From: Streptomyces sp. SAI-135
GTDB lineage: Bacteria > Actinomycetota > Actinomycetes > Streptomycetales > Streptomycetaceae
Assembly: GCF_029893805.1 (NCBI RefSeq)
Contig: NZ_JARXYP010000002.1
Span: forward strand, 1,860,001-1,924,000
Reading direction: 5' to 3'
DNA length: 64,000 bases
Shown: positions 11,015 to 20,618 of the stretch, one piece after another
Numbering within the stretch: position 1 is the first letter of the stretch
How the letters are laid out: the number at the start of each line of letters is the position of its first letter
Position numbers and translations under genes: made by a program
Notes under the pieces: model-generated
Databases searched by the model: none
What the model saw: the letters and a program-made list of their open reading frames with translations, nothing else
Told to the model about the DNA's origin: nothing

Positions 11015-11554
11015 TCAGACCACGAGCAGGGCCTCCAGCGGAGCACCGGCCAGTGCCGGCTCCAGACGGGCTCGCCCGCCCAGGAAGCCCAGCTCCATCA
11101 GGACCGCGAGGCCCGCGACCTCGGCGCCCGCCCTGCGGATCAGCTCGATCGAGGCCTCGGCCGTGCCGCCCGTCGCCAGGACGTCGTCGACGATCAGGAC
11201 GCGGTCCCCCGCGGACAGGTCCTCCGCGTGCACCTCGATCTCGGCCGAGCCGTACTCCAGGTCGTACGCCTGGCTGAGGGTCGCCCCGGGGAGCTTGCCC
11301 GCCTTGCGCACGGGGATGAAGCCCAGTCCCGCGCGGACGGCGACCGGGGCGCCCAGGATGAAGCCCCGGGCCTCCAGACCGACGACCTTGGTGGCGCCGG
11401 TGGTCGCGGCGACCGCCGCGAGCGCGTCGGTGAGCGCGGTGAACGCCGACGGGTCCGCCAGGAGCGGGGTGATGTCCTTGAACATCACCCCCGGCTCCGG
11501 GTAGTCGGCCACATCGCGGATACGGCTGAGCAGCAGCTCTTCGATGTCCGTCAT
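11015..11554 (-). CDS. apt: Adenine phosphoribosyltransferase
   Basis: This 179-residue purine salvage enzyme converts adenine and PRPP to AMP. The type I PRPP-binding motif VLIVDDVLATGGTAEA is present, as are the N-terminal PEPGVMFKDITPLL and the flexible-loop region GFIPVRKAGKLPG typical of Apt. Its ATG (11554) overlaps the secF stop as ATGA, so it is translationally coupled to secF. The order secD-secF-apt-relA is conserved in actinobacteria. Length is normal. Confidence 0.96.
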   Translation of the reverse strand: MTDIEELLLSRIRDVADYPEPGVMFKDITPLLADPSAFTALTDALAAVAATTGATKVVGLEARGFILGAPVAVRAGLGFIPVRKAGKLPGATLSQAYDLEYGSAEIEVHAEDLSAGDRVLIVDDVLATGGTAEASIELIRRAGAEVAGLAVLMELGFLGGRARLEPALAGAPLEALLVV

Positions 11555-12663
11555 CGGCGCTTCCCCGAGGGACGGCCGCGGCCACGGCCCCGGGAGGCGG
11601 GCTGGGTGCGCGGACCGACGACCGCGTGCGCGGAGTCCTCCGGCTCACCGTCGTCCGCGAAGTCGCCCCGGACCTCCGCGAGTTCCTCCTCGGCGGTGGC
11701 CTGCGAGCGCTTGGCCAGGACCCGCTTCTTGAGGGCCTTCATCGCCGGCTCGCGCTCCTTGAGGTCGGCGACGAGCGGCGTGGCGATGAAGATCGAGGAG
11801 TACGCACCGGCGGCGAGACCGACGAACAGCGACAGCGAGATGTCGTTGAGCGTGCCCGCGCCGAGGAAGCCGCCGCCGATGAACAGCAGGCCCGCCACCG
11901 GCAGCAGCGCGACCACCGTGGTGTTGATCGAGCGGACCAGGGTGCTGTTGATCGAGCGGTTGGCGATGTCGCTGTAGGTCCAGCGGTTCTGCTTGGTGAT
12001 GTCCTTCGTCTGCTCCTTGAGGGAGTCGAAGACGACCACCGTGTCGTAGAGCGAGTAACCGAGGATGGTCAGCAGACCGATCACCGTGCCCGGCGTGACC
12101 TCGAAACCGACGAGGGCGTAGATGCCGACGGTGATGGTGATGTCGTGGATCAGCGCGACGAGCGCCGCGATGGCCATGCGCCACTCGAAGGCGATCGCCA
12201 GATAGATCACGACCAGGACCATGAAGATCGCCAGGCCCTGCCAGGCCTTGTTGGCGATCTGGTCGCCCCAGCTGGGTCCGACCAGGTCGGCGGCGATGGT
12301 CTCCGGGTCGACCTTGAAGTCCTTGGCCAGCTCGGTCTTGATCTGGTCGGACTGCTGGGTGTCCATGCCGGCGATCTGGATGCGCAGCGTGCCGTTGCCG
12401 AGCTTCTGCACCACGGCGTCGTGGCCGGAGGCCTCCTTGGCGTACTCCTCGGCCTGGGAGACCGAGACGCTGGTCTTCTCGGTGGTGAAGACCGCGCCGC
12501 CCTGGAAGTCGATGCCCATGTTCAGGCCGCGTACCGCGAGGCCCACGATCGCCGTGATGGTGATCAGGATCGAGATGCCGTACCAGAGCTTGCGGTGACC
12601 GATGAAGTCGTAGCTGATCTCGCCACGGTGCAGTCGGGCGCCGATGTTGCCGAGTTTCGACAT
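11551..12663 (-). CDS. secF: Protein translocase subunit SecF
   Basis: This 370-residue RND-superfamily membrane protein pairs with SecD to drive late steps of Sec export using the proton-motive force. The N-terminus SYDFIGHRKLWYGIS leads into helix 1; GIDFQGGAVF is the conserved D1 motif; a periplasmic domain follows; then five C-terminal helices with DITITVGIYALVGFEVTPGTV and LGYSLYDTVVVFD, both family hallmarks. The C-terminus is a basic tail (RGRGRGRPSGKRR). ATG 12663 is chosen because the secD stop is only 2 nt upstream; the frame is open further up but runs through secD. Confidence 0.96.
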   Translation of the reverse strand: MSKLGNIGARLHRGEISYDFIGHRKLWYGISILITITAIVGLAVRGLNMGIDFQGGAVFTTEKTSVSVSQAEEYAKEASGHDAVVQKLGNGTLRIQIAGMDTQQSDQIKTELAKDFKVDPETIAADLVGPSWGDQIANKAWQGLAIFMVLVVIYLAIAFEWRMAIAALVALIHDITITVGIYALVGFEVTPGTVIGLLTILGYSLYDTVVVFDSLKEQTKDITKQNRWTYSDIANRSINSTLVRSINTTVVALLPVAGLLFIGGGFLGAGTLNDISLSLFVGLAAGAYSSIFIATPLVADLKEREPAMKALKKRVLAKRSQATAEEELAEVRGDFADDGEPEDSAHAVVGPRTQPASRGRGRGRPSGKRR

Positions 12664-12665
12664 GC

Positions 12666-14426
12666 TCACGCCTCCTTCGTCTGGGCGGGGGCGGGGCGGC
12701 GGGTGCGGCGCAGCGGCGGCTTGGCACCCAGGCTCTTCGGGTCGAGACCGGACCACTTGCTGCCGCTCGCGAAGAACTTGCGGCGGGCCAGCAGTGTCAT
12801 GAGCGGCTTGGTGAAGAAGAAGACCACGACGACGTCGAGCACGGTGGTCAGACCGAGCGTGAACGCGAAGCCCTGGACCTTGCCGACCGTCACGATGAAC
12901 AGCACCGCGGCGGCGAGGAACGACACGAAGTCGGAGACCAGGATGGTGCGCCGGGCACGCGGCCAGGCCCGCTCGACGGCGGGGCGCAGCGAGCGGCCCT
13001 CGCGGATCTCGTCCCGGATGCGTTCGAAGTACACGATGAACGAGTCCGCGGTGATACCGATCGCGACGATGGCACCGCACACGGCCGGCAGGTTCAGCGC
13101 GAAGCCGATCGTCGGGCCGAGCAGCGACATGATCACGTAGGTGAGGATGCCGGAGACGAGCAGCGAGGCCATGGCGACGAGCGAGAGGCCCCGGTAGTAC
13201 GCGACCAGGTAGACCACGACCAGCAGGAGGCCGATGGCACCGGCGAGGAGACCGGCGTGCAGCTGGTCACCGCCGAGCGCCGCGGTCACCGTGGTCACGC
13301 TCTGCTCCTGGAAGGAGAGCGGGAGGGCGCCGTACGACAGCATGTTGGCGAGGTTCTGGGCCTCGTCCTGCGTGAAGCTGCCGGAGATCTGGGCGTTGCC
13401 GCCGGTGATCGAGGAGCTGACGTAGGGGCTGGAGACGACCTCGCCGTCGAGGACGATGCCGAACTCGTTCTGCGGCTGGGCGTTCTTCGCGAGCTGGCCC
13501 GTGATGTCCGCGAACTTCTTGGCGCCCTTGCTGTTGAAGGTCATGGTGACCTGCCAGCCGGCCGCGGTCTGCGTGTCGAAGACCGCCTGGGCCTTCTTGA
13601 CCTCGGTGCCGTCGACGGCGGCCGGGCCGAGCAGGTACTTGTACCAGACGCCGGAGATCTCGCCGCAGCCGACAGTGGTCGCGCCCGGCTTGGCGCCCTC
13701 GCCCGCGGTGGTGCGCTGGGCCTTCTTGGAGCAGTCCAGGGCGGCGTACTGGGCCTGGATCTTGGCGTCGGCCGAGGAAGTGTCGGCGCCGCCGGTGGCG
13801 GAGGCGGACGGGGACGCGGAGCTCGACGCGCTCGCGGACGCGGACGGCGTGGAGTCGGCCTTCAGCGCGTCCGTGACGGCGCGGCCCTGCGAGGTGGCGG
13901 AGGCCGACGGGGAGGACGACGAGGTCGCCTTCTCGCCCGTGGAGCCGGACTTGCTCGCGGAGGGGCTCGGCGAGGCGGTCGAGGAGCCGCTGGCGGACGG
14001 GCTCGGCGACGCCGCGGCGCTGCCGGTGGCCTCCTGGGCCAGGACCGGACGGAAGTACAGCTTGGCGGTGGTGCCGACCTGGTCGCGGGCCTCCTTGGAG
14101 TTGGTGCCCTTGGGGATGTTCACGATGATGTTGCGATCACCCTGGGTCTGCACCTCCGCCTCGGAGACGCCCAGGCCGTTGACACGGCGGTTCATGATGT
14201 CGACCGCGGTGTCCATGTTGGCCTTGTTGATCGCGGACCCCTGGTCGGCCTTGGCCTCCAGCGTGATGCTGGTGCCTCCGGCGAGGTCGATGCCGAGGCG
14301 CGGGGTGGTGTGTCCGGACAGGAACATTCCACCGGTGAGCGCCACGATGGCGATCAGGATCAGGGCCAGCGCGCGCCCTGGCTTGCTCTGGGCACTCGCG
14401 CTCCGGCCCCTTTTAGGTGCTGCCAC
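12666..14426 (-). CDS. secD: Protein translocase subunit SecD
   Basis: This 586-residue partner of SecF has a first helix at about 19-38, the D1 motif LGIDLAGGTSITLEA, the periplasmic P1 region, and the six-helix C-terminal bundle with AIVAIGITADSFIVYFERIRDE. The P1 domain is interrupted by about 85 residues made almost only of Ser, Ala, Pro, Gly and Thr (134-219), a long disordered insertion absent from shorter SecD proteins. The start is GTG 14426 (AAPKRGRSASAQ). A strong hairpin (14517-14553) stands between yajC and secD, so secDF-apt probably has its own promoter or is reached by readthrough. Confidence 0.96.
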   Translation of the reverse strand: MAAPKRGRSASAQSKPGRALALILIAIVALTGGMFLSGHTTPRLGIDLAGGTSITLEAKADQGSAINKANMDTAVDIMNRRVNGLGVSEAEVQTQGDRNIIVNIPKGTNSKEARDQVGTTAKLYFRPVLAQEATGSAAASPSPSASGSSTASPSPSASKSGSTGEKATSSSSPSASATSQGRAVTDALKADSTPSASASASSSASPSASATGGADTSSADAKIQAQYAALDCSKKAQRTTAGEGAKPGATTVGCGEISGVWYKYLLGPAAVDGTEVKKAQAVFDTQTAAGWQVTMTFNSKGAKKFADITGQLAKNAQPQNEFGIVLDGEVVSSPYVSSSITGGNAQISGSFTQDEAQNLANMLSYGALPLSFQEQSVTTVTAALGGDQLHAGLLAGAIGLLLVVVYLVAYYRGLSLVAMASLLVSGILTYVIMSLLGPTIGFALNLPAVCGAIVAIGITADSFIVYFERIRDEIREGRSLRPAVERAWPRARRTILVSDFVSFLAAAVLFIVTVGKVQGFAFTLGLTTVLDVVVVFFFTKPLMTLLARRKFFASGSKWSGLDPKSLGAKPPLRRTRRPAPAQTKEA

Positions 14427-14516
14427 CTTCTCGTACTCCCTCTCGGGCCGCTCTCGCGCCGGGTCGGCGTGCGGGCGGCCATGACTGGTGTCGGGATCCC
14501 CGTGCGAGACGCGCAG

Positions 14517-14553
14517 CTCCGGGGCGCGCGGAGCTGGTCCGCGCGCCCCGGAG
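14517..14553 (-). terminator. Hairpin between yajC and secD
   Basis: A perfect 16-bp stem pairs 14517-14532 (CTCCGGGGCGCGCGGA) with 14538-14553 around a GCTGG loop. It lies 5 nt beyond the yajC stop and would reduce transcription from yajC into secD. Confidence 0.8.
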
Positions 14554-14558
14554 TGCGA

Positions 14559-15086
14559 CTACTTCGCGCCGGAGTCGCCGTCGGTCTTCTTCGGCTCGTC
14601 GTCCGGCTTCGCCTCGGCGGCCTCGGTCTCGGCGTCGGCCTCGGCGGGCGCGTCGGCGGCGGGCTCCTCGACCGCGTCCTTCTTACCGAGGTCGACGGAC
14701 TTCTCGTCGGAGGCGGCGGCAGCTTCGTCGGCGGACTCGGCGGTCTCGGTGAGGGAGGAGGCGTCGTCGGGAACGACGTCGGCGTCGGACTTCAGGTCGT
14801 GCTCGATGCCGTGGACGATGCGGTTGTACTCGTCGTCGGTCAGTACGGCACCGATGGCGTTCTTCGCGAAGAGCAGTTCCACGCCCGGGCCCGCGTCGAG
14901 GAGGACGGTGTCGTCGTTGACCTCCTTGACGGTCGCGTACATGCCCCCGATCGTGCGGACGCCGCTGCCGGGCTGCATTTCGTTCCGCATGGTGGCGGCC
15001 TGCTGCTGCTTCTTCTTGGCCGACCGGGTCATCAGGAACATGGCCCCGATGAGCACGATGAACGGGAGGAGGGTCACGAGACTCAC
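14559..15086 (-). CDS. yajC: Preprotein translocase subunit YajC
   Basis: This small Sec accessory membrane protein has one N-terminal helix (LVTLLPFIVLIGAMFLMT), a basic KKKQQQ stretch, and the YajC core with GSGVRTIGGMYATVKEVNDDTVLL. It is 175 residues long; about 80 of these form an acidic Ala/Glu/Asp-rich tail beyond the usual YajC length. The start is GTG 15086 with AAGGAAG upstream. It is the first gene of the sec block. The 174 bases between it and ruvB hold no gene that I can see. Confidence 0.94.
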   Translation of the reverse strand: MSLVTLLPFIVLIGAMFLMTRSAKKKQQQAATMRNEMQPGSGVRTIGGMYATVKEVNDDTVLLDAGPGVELLFAKNAIGAVLTDDEYNRIVHGIEHDLKSDADVVPDDASSLTETAESADEAAAASDEKSVDLGKKDAVEEPAADAPAEADAETEAAEAKPDDEPKKTDGDSGAK

Positions 15087-15260
15087 GGGTCGGAACTTCC
15101 TTCACGCGACCGCGATGGTGAGCGGCCTATTGGTTGGGGGTGTGTGCACCGCCGACAAGGGCGGCATCGGCGGAGTCTAAGCGAGTCCGCGCGCAGGGAA
15201 CAACGCTCAGCATCGCACCTGGGTTCCGGACCGGGCCAATGCTTGGCCGTCACAAAGACA

Positions 15261-16331
15261 TCACGTCCCGAACAGGTCCTGTTGTCCGTTTCCGGTGGAC
15301 GCCGAGCGGGGCGGGGTGAGGCCGAGATGCGCCCATGCGGCGGGCGTGGCGACCCGGCCGCGCGGGGTGCGGGCGAGCAGCCCCTCCCGGACGAGGAAGG
15401 GCTCGGCCACTTCCTCGACGGTCTCGCGCTCCTCCCCCACCGCGACCGCGAGCGTGGACAGGCCGACCGGGCCGCCGCCGAACAGCTTGAGCAGGGCCTC
15501 CAGGACTCCGCGGTCGAGGCGGTCCAGGCCGCGGGCGTCGACCTCGTAGACCTTCAGGGCGGCCGCGGCGATGTCGCGGGTGATGATGCCGTCGGCCTTG
15601 ACCTGGGCGTAGTCACGCACCCGGCGCAGCAGGCGGTTGGCGATACGGGGCGTGCCGCGGGAGCGTCCGGCGATCTCGGCGGCGCCGTCGGAGCCGATCT
15701 CGACGTCGAGCAGATGGGCCGAACGGTGGATGACCCGCTCCAGCTCGGCGGGCTCGTAGAACTCCATGTGCGCGGTGAAGCCGAAGCGGTCGCGCAAGGG
15801 GGGCGGCAGCAGGCCCGCGCGCGTGGTGGCGCCGACCAGGGTGAACGGGGGCAGCTCCAGCGGGATGGCGGTGGCGCCGGGGCCCTTGCCGACGATGACG
15901 TCGACGCGGAAGTCCTCCATCGCCATGTAGAGCATCTCCTCGGCGGGCCGCGACATGCGGTGGATCTCGTCGAGGAAGAGGACCTCTCCCTCCTGGAGGG
16001 AGGAGAGGATCGCGGCGAGGTCGCCCGCGTGCTGGATGGCGGGGCCGGAGGTGATGCGGATGGGGGCGCCCATCTCGGCCGCGATGATCATCGAGAGGGT
16101 GGTCTTGCCGAGGCCGGGGGCACCGGAGAGCAGCACGTGGTCGGCGGTGGCGCCGCGCGCGCGTGCGGCCCTCAGGACCAGGTCGAGCTGTTCGCGGACC
16201 TTCTCCTGGCCGATGAACTCGTCCAGGTCCTTGGGGCGCAGGGCGGCCTCGACGGCCTGGTCCTCACGGTCGGCGGACGCACCGACGAGCCGCTCGGCGG
16301 CGGTGTCGTCGGTGGTGTCGTCCCAGTTCAC
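15261..16331 (-). CDS. ruvB: Holliday junction branch migration helicase RuvB
   Basis: This 356-residue AAA+ motor of the RuvAB complex moves Holliday junctions. The N-terminal segment [18 protein letters not shown], Walker [11 protein letters not shown] at about 70-79, Walker [10 protein letters not shown], sensor 1 (GATTRAG) and the C-terminal winged-helix domain with the hallmark [15 protein letters not shown] are all present. The start is GTG 16331. It is the third gene of ruvC-ruvA-ruvB, 9 nt after ruvA, so its expression should follow the damage promoter in front of ruvC. Confidence 0.97.
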   Translation of the reverse strand: MNWDDTTDDTAAERLVGASADREDQAVEAALRPKDLDEFIGQEKVREQLDLVLRAARARGATADHVLLSGAPGLGKTTLSMIIAAEMGAPIRITSGPAIQHAGDLAAILSSLQEGEVLFLDEIHRMSRPAEEMLYMAMEDFRVDVIVGKGPGATAIPLELPPFTLVGATTRAGLLPPPLRDRFGFTAHMEFYEPAELERVIHRSAHLLDVEIGSDGAAEIAGRSRGTPRIANRLLRRVRDYAQVKADGIITRDIAAAALKVYEVDARGLDRLDRGVLEALLKLFGGGPVGLSTLAVAVGEERETVEEVAEPFLVREGLLARTPRGRVATPAAWAHLGLTPPRSASTGNGQQDLFGT

Positions 16332-16340
16332 TGACGTCTC

Positions 16341-16946
16341 CTAGCGGGCGCGGTTCAGGGTTTGCAGGGCGGCCTTGAGCAGTTGGCCGACCTGGGGCGT
16401 GCCCTCGGCCGCCTCCGCCTGCGGGGTCACGGCGGTGACGGCCTCGTCGGCCTCGCGCGTGGCGTATCCGAGGCCGATCAGGGCGGCGTGCAGCTGGTCG
16501 CGCCAGCCCTGGGTGACCGGGGCGCCGATCGCGGGGGCGCCGATCGGCTCGCCGAGCCGGTCCTTGAGCTCCAGGAGCAGCTTCTGGGCGCCCTTCTTGC
16601 CGATGCCCGGCACCGCGATGAGCGCCTTCTCGTCGCCGGTGGCCACCGCTCGGCGCAGCGCGTCCGGCGCGTGCACGGCCAGCATGGCCTGGGCCAGCCG
16701 GGGACCGACTCCGCTGGCGGTCTGGAGCAGCTCGAACACCTGGCGCTCGTCGTCGTCGACGAAGCCGTAGAGGGTCAGCGAGTCCTCCCGTACGACAAGG
16801 GAGGTGGCGAGCTTGGCCGGCTGGCCGAGGCGGAGGGTCGAGAGCGTGTTCGGCGTGCATTGCACGGCCATGCCGACACCGCCGACCTCGACCACCGCGG
16901 TGTCGGGAGCGAGTGCGGCGACTATGCCGCTGACGAACGCGATCAT
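16341..16946 (-). CDS. ruvA: Holliday junction branch migration protein RuvA
   Basis: This 201-residue protein binds four-way junctions and loads RuvB. The N-terminal OB fold ([25 protein letters not shown]), the two helix-hairpin-helix motifs ([17 protein letters not shown] and [19 protein letters not shown]) and the C-terminal RuvB-binding helices ([18 protein letters not shown]) are clear. Its ATG overlaps the ruvC stop by 4 nt (ATGA), so translation is coupled. Confidence 0.97.
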   Translation of the reverse strand: MIAFVSGIVAALAPDTAVVEVGGVGMAVQCTPNTLSTLRLGQPAKLATSLVVREDSLTLYGFVDDDERQVFELLQTASGVGPRLAQAMLAVHAPDALRRAVATGDEKALIAVPGIGKKGAQKLLLELKDRLGEPIGAPAIGAPVTQGWRDQLHAALIGLGYATREADEAVTAVTPQAEAAEGTPQVGQLLKAALQTLNRAR

Positions 16947-17485
16947 GCGAGACGGCCTTTCGATGCTGCTTTGGCGGTGTGCAGGGCGACGGCCTGCTGG
17001 AGTCGGTTCTGGGCGGGCGCGCGCCAGATGTGGCAGATGGCGAGGGCGAGGGCGTCGGCGGCGTCGGCGGGCCTGGGCGGGGCGTCGAGTCGCAGCAGGC
17101 GGGTCACCATGGCGCCGACCTGGGCCTTGTCGGCGCGGCCGCTGCCGGTGACGGCGGCCTTGACCTCGCTCGGGGTGTGCAGGGCGACCGGGATGCCGCG
17201 GCGGGCCGCGCACAGCATGGCGACGGCGCTGGCCTGGGCGGTGCCCATCACGGTACGGACGTTGTGCTGGCTGAACACCCGCTCCACGGCCACGCATTCG
17301 GGCCGGTGCTCGTCCAGCCACTGCTCGATGCCCTGCTCGACGGCGACCAGCCGCTGTCCCAACTCGGCGTCCACGGGCGTGCGGACGACCCCGACGCCGA
17401 TCATCGTGAGCGGACGGCCGGCGACCCCCTCGACCACGCCGACTCCGCATCGCGTGAGACCGGGGTCCACCCCGAGTACGCGCAC
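16943..17485 (-). CDS. ruvC: Holliday junction resolvase RuvC
   Basis: This 180-residue endonuclease cuts Holliday junctions. The RNase H-like fold begins with [17 protein letters not shown], containing the first catalytic Asp. The Glu in [21 protein letters not shown] and the C-terminal acidic residues in [15 protein letters not shown] complete the active site. The start is GTG 17485 behind GAGGGAGGGGGC. The gene heads ruvCAB and carries a damage-type promoter at 17519-17541. A terminator at 17545-17580 isolates it from yebC upstream. Confidence 0.97.
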   Translation of the reverse strand: MRVLGVDPGLTRCGVGVVEGVAGRPLTMIGVGVVRTPVDAELGQRLVAVEQGIEQWLDEHRPECVAVERVFSQHNVRTVMGTAQASAVAMLCAARRGIPVALHTPSEVKAAVTGSGRADKAQVGAMVTRLLRLDAPPRPADAADALALAICHIWRAPAQNRLQQAVALHTAKAASKGRLA

Positions 17486-17518
17486 CGTGCCCCCTCCCTC
17501 TCGCTCGCCTGTTTGTGC

Positions 17519-17541
17519 AGGCTATCTGCTGGCACCGACAA
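17519..17541 (-). promoter_or_regulatory. RecA-NDp / PafBC-type DNA-damage promoter of ruvCAB
   Basis: On the minus strand the sequence is TTGTCGGTG, eight bases (CCAGCAGA), then TAGCCT, a full match to TTGTCRGTG-N8-TANNNT. The -10 ends at 17519, giving a leader of about 27 nt that includes the ruvC ribosome site. It is the same promoter class as at 1393-1415. Confidence 0.78.
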
Positions 17542-17544
17542 CGG

Positions 17545-17580
17545 CGGCGGGCCGGTGGGGTGTGTCCCACCGGCCCGCCG
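17545..17580 (-). terminator. Terminator downstream of yebC
   Basis: A perfect 15-bp stem pairs CGGCGGGCCGGTGGG (17545-17559) with 17566-17580 around a short loop. It lies 24 nt beyond the yebC stop and immediately upstream of the ruvC promoter. Confidence 0.88.
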
Positions 17581-17603
17581 GAGCCGCTCAGTTCGCGACA
17601 GCG

Positions 17604-18356
17604 CTACGCGTCGACCTTCTCCATGACCTCGTCGCTCACGTCGAAGTTGGCGAAGACGTTCTGCACGTCGTCGCTGTCCTCCAGGGCGTCGATCAGCTTG
17701 AAGATCTTCCTGGCGCCCTCCTCGTCCAGCTCGACCTGCATGGTCGGGACGAAGTTGGCGTCGGCGGAGTCGTAGTCGATCCCGGCGTCCTGGAGGGCGG
17801 TGCGGACGGCGACCAGGTCGGTGGCCTCGCTGAGCACCTCGAAGGACTCGCCCAGGTCGTTGACTTCCTCGGCGCCCGCGTCCAGGACGGCGGCGAGGAC
17901 GTCGTCCTCGGTCAGCTCGCCCTTGGGGACGATGACGACGCCCTTGCGGTTGAAGAGGTACGACACCGAGCCGGGGTCGGCCATGGAGCCGCCGTTGCGG
18001 GTCATGGCGACACGGACGTCGGAGGCGGCACGGTTGCGGTTGTCGGTGAGGCACTCGATGAGCACCGCGACGCCGTTCGGACCGTAGCCCTCGTACATGA
18101 TCGTCTCGTAGTCGGCGCCGCCGGCCTCGAGACCGCCACCGCGCTTGATCGCGGAGTCGATGTTCTTGTTCGGAACGGACGACTTCTTCGCCTTCTGCAC
18201 GGCGTCGTACAGCGTCGGATTGCCGTCGAGGTCGACGCCGCCCATGCGCGCCGCGACCTCGATGTTCTTGATCAGCTTCGCGAAGAGCTTGCCGCGCTTG
18301 GCATCGATCACGGCCTTCTTGTGCTTCGTCGTGGCCCATTTAGAGTGGCCGGACAT
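17604..18356 (-). CDS. yebC: YebC/PmpR family DNA-binding regulator or translation factor
   Basis: This is a 250-residue TACO1/YebC-family protein. The opening [24 protein letters not shown] is diagnostic, and [22 protein letters not shown] is the central family motif. Members have been described both as transcriptional regulators and, more recently, as factors easing ribosome stalling at proline stretches. ATG 18356 is chosen because it gives exactly the family N-terminus; the frame runs open upstream into non-family sequence. It is encoded between pdxT and ruvC on the same strand, a common actinobacterial order. Confidence 0.95.
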   Translation of the reverse strand: MSGHSKWATTKHKKAVIDAKRGKLFAKLIKNIEVAARMGGVDLDGNPTLYDAVQKAKKSSVPNKNIDSAIKRGGGLEAGGADYETIMYEGYGPNGVAVLIECLTDNRNRAASDVRVAMTRNGGSMADPGSVSYLFNRKGVVIVPKGELTEDDVLAAVLDAGAEEVNDLGESFEVLSEATDLVAVRTALQDAGIDYDSADANFVPTMQVELDEEGARKIFKLIDALEDSDDVQNVFANFDVSDEVMEKVDA

Positions 18357-18405
18357 CTGCCTGTCTCCTTCGCGTAACCCATCTCTGCAACCAACGCCTG
18401 AGATC

Positions 18406-19011
18406 CTACAAGGACTCCCGCGTCCGGTACGCGCGCACCATGTCGACAAAGAGAGAGTGCACGCGGTGGTCGCCCGTCAGTTCCGGGTGGAACGACGTGG
18501 CGAGCGCGTTGCCCTGGCGGACCGCGACGATGTGGCCGTCGTGCTCGGCGAGCACCTCGGCCTCGGCGCCTACCGACTCCACCCAGGGGGCGCGGATGAA
18601 GACGCCCTCCACAGGATCGCCCGGAACGCCCTTGACGTCGACGGCGGCCTCGAAGGACTCGTTCTGCCGTCCGAAGGCGTTGCGGCGCACGATCATGTCG
18701 ATGCCGCCGATCGTCTCCTGGCCCGAGCGCGGGTCGAGGATCTTGTCGGCCAGCATGATCAGGCCCGCGCAGGTGCCGTAGACGGGCATGCCGTCGCGCA
18801 CGCGCGCGCGGAGGGGCTCCATCACGCCGAACAGAACGGCCAGCTTGGAGATGGTGGTGGACTCGCCGCCGGGGATGACGAGGCCGTCCACCTCGGAGAG
18901 TTCGTCCGGGCGCCGCACCGGCCTGGCCACGGCGTCGGCCGCGGCCAGGGCGACGAGGTGCTCCCGGACGTCGCCCTGGAGGGCCAGGACGCCGATGACA
19001 GGAGTGCTCAT
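18406..19011 (-). CDS. pdxT: Pyridoxal 5'-phosphate synthase glutaminase subunit PdxT
   Basis: This 201-residue class I glutaminase releases ammonia from glutamine for PdxS. It has the GGESTT motif ([14 protein letters not shown]), the nucleophile Cys in [10 protein letters not shown], and the catalytic His-x-Glu in [19 protein letters not shown] 19011 lies 5 nt after the pdxS stop, so the two subunits are made from one transcript. Confidence 0.97.
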   Translation of the reverse strand: MSTPVIGVLALQGDVREHLVALAAADAVARPVRRPDELSEVDGLVIPGGESTTISKLAVLFGVMEPLRARVRDGMPVYGTCAGLIMLADKILDPRSGQETIGGIDMIVRRNAFGRQNESFEAAVDVKGVPGDPVEGVFIRAPWVESVGAEAEVLAEHDGHIVAVRQGNALATSFHPELTGDHRVHSLFVDMVRAYRTRESL

Positions 19012-19016
19012 GAGTG

Positions 19017-19922
19017 TTACCAGCCGCGGTTGGCGTAGCGCTCGGTCTCGGGGAGGGTGTCGCAGTTGATGCCGACCATGGCCTCGCCGAGGTTGCGGGA
19101 CGCGTCCGCGATGATCTTCGGGTCGTCGTAGAAGGTGGTGGCCTTCACGATGGCGGCGGCGCGCTTGGCCGGGTCGCCGGACTTGAAGATGCCGGAGCCG
19201 ACGAAGACGCCCTCGGCGCCGAGCTGGCGCATCAGCGCGGCGTCGGCCGGGGTGGCGACACCGCCGGCGGAGAACAGCACCACGGGGAGCTTGCCGAGCT
19301 CGGCGACCTCCTTGACCAGCTCGTACGGGGCGCGCAGCTCCTTGGCGGCGGCGTACAGCTCGTGGTTGTCGAAGCCGCGCAGCCTGGCGATCTCGTTCTT
19401 GATCTGGCGCAGGTGGCGGACGGCCTCGACGACGTTGCCCGTGCCGGCCTCGCCCTTGGAGCGGATCATGGCCGCGCCCTCGGCGATGCGGCGCAGGGCC
19501 TCGCCCAGGTTGGTGGCACCGCAGACGAAGGGGGTCGTGAAGGACCACTTGTCGGAGTGGTTGACCTCGTCGGCCGGGGTGAGGACCTCGGACTCGTCGA
19601 TGTAGTCGACGCCGAGCGACTGCAGGACCTGGGCCTCGACGAAGTGGCCGATGCGGGACTTCGCCATGACCGGGATGGACACGGCCTCGATGATGCCCTC
19701 GATCATGTCCGGGTCGGACATGCGGGCCACGCCGCCGTCCTTGCGGATGTCGGCGGGCACCCGCTCCAGGGCCATGACGGCGACGGCGCCCGCGTCCTCC
19801 GCGATCTTCGCCTGCTCCGGCGTGACGACGTCCATGATCACGCCGCCCTTGAGCTGCTCCGCCATACCGCGCTTCACGCGCGCGGTGCCGGTCTCGGGAG
19901 CCTGGTTCTCGGTGCTGGACAC
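19017..19922 (-). CDS. pdxS: Pyridoxal 5'-phosphate synthase subunit PdxS
   Basis: This 301-residue (beta/alpha)8 enzyme builds PLP from ribose 5-phosphate, glyceraldehyde 3-phosphate and ammonia. The catalytic lysines lie in [21 protein letters not shown] and [16 protein letters not shown] segments; [15 protein letters not shown] and the phosphate loop [27 protein letters not shown] are diagnostic. The start is GTG 19922 with GCGAGG upstream. A weak promoter-like pair (GTGACG, TAATCC) lies about 30-60 nt upstream; I would not rely on it. Confidence 0.97.
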   Translation of the reverse strand: MSSTENQAPETGTARVKRGMAEQLKGGVIMDVVTPEQAKIAEDAGAVAVMALERVPADIRKDGGVARMSDPDMIEGIIEAVSIPVMAKSRIGHFVEAQVLQSLGVDYIDESEVLTPADEVNHSDKWSFTTPFVCGATNLGEALRRIAEGAAMIRSKGEAGTGNVVEAVRHLRQIKNEIARLRGFDNHELYAAAKELRAPYELVKEVAELGKLPVVLFSAGGVATPADAALMRQLGAEGVFVGSGIFKSGDPAKRAAAIVKATTFYDDPKIIADASRNLGEAMVGINCDTLPETERYANRGW

Positions 19923-20078
19923 GGGTTGACCTCGCTGAAGTGAAAGGGGATTACTGCAGCACCGAGGAAACGTCACCGGAGCAGGCCACAGCAAGGGCCA
20001 ATGGAGAGCCGGTGGATCGTTTTTGCTGCTACGAGCGGCGCAGATGGGCGGCACAGAGTCCCTGCGGGGCGCCGGTCG

Positions 20079-20618
20079 CTACGCCCGGTCCACCAAGGCC
20101 GCGGGGGGTTCGTCGTCCATCTCGAAGGCCATCGGGAAGGGGGCGTGGCCGGCCAGGCGGAACCAGCGGACCTTGCGGTGCTGGCGCAGGCGGCGGGCGG
20201 CGCCGACGGCGTCGTTGTGGAAGCGGCGGGCCATCGGTACCCGCCGCACCGCCTCGGTGAGCTCGTGGGCGGCCGCCTCTCCCCCGGGCGCCTCGCGCAC
20301 CGCCTCCACCTGGGCGGGCTCCGCGAACACGGCCCTCAGTGCATGGCTCAGCTCGCTCTCGGCGACCTCCCGCTGCTCCTCCTCGGCCTGCCGGGCGGCG
20401 TGCGCGGCCTCGTACAGGACGATCGACGCGGCCGGGTCGAGCACGCCCGAGGTGGCCAGTTCCTGGGCCACGGAGGCCCGGCGGAGCAACTGCGCGTCCA
20501 GGCCCGCCCGCGTGGCGTCGATCCGGGCGTGCAGCCGGTCGAGACGGCCCGCGGTCCAGCTCAGATAAAGGCCGATCGCGACGAGCGCGACGAGGATCCA
20601 GATGAGGGTGGGAGTCAC
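20079..20618 (-). CDS. LemA-like single-pass membrane protein
   Basis: This 179-residue protein has one N-terminal helix (LIWILVALVAIGLYLSW, about 5-21), then a helical cytoplasmic or external domain beginning RLDRLHARIDATRAGLDAQLLRRASVAQELA. That stretch fits the LemA-family pattern (paired helices with LDxxLxRR). The C-terminal part (FHNDAVGAARRLRQHRKVRWFRLAGHA) also resembles LemA, where an Asn in the equivalent place is conserved. No function is established. GTG 20618 is chosen because it precedes the membrane helix directly. It lies upstream of pdxS on the same strand and downstream of the minisatellite. Confidence 0.8.
   Translation of the reverse strand: MTPTLIWILVALVAIGLYLSWTAGRLDRLHARIDATRAGLDAQLLRRASVAQELATSGVLDPAASIVLYEAAHAARQAEEEQREVAESELSHALRAVFAEPAQVEAVREAPGGEAAAHELTEAVRRVPMARRFHNDAVGAARRLRQHRKVRWFRLAGHAPFPMAFEMDDEPPAALVDRA

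Noticed and set aside
15087..15260. Third RecA-NDp promoter, near TTGTCGGCG on the minus strand upstream of yajC
   Set aside because: One mismatch in the -35 block and no TANNNT at the right distance.
13257..16334. Very long open frame on the plus strand opposite secD, yajC and ruvB
   Set aside because: It is antisense to well-identified genes. Its composition (Gly, Arg, Val, Leu repeats) is the shadow of GC-rich third positions, with no ribosome site.
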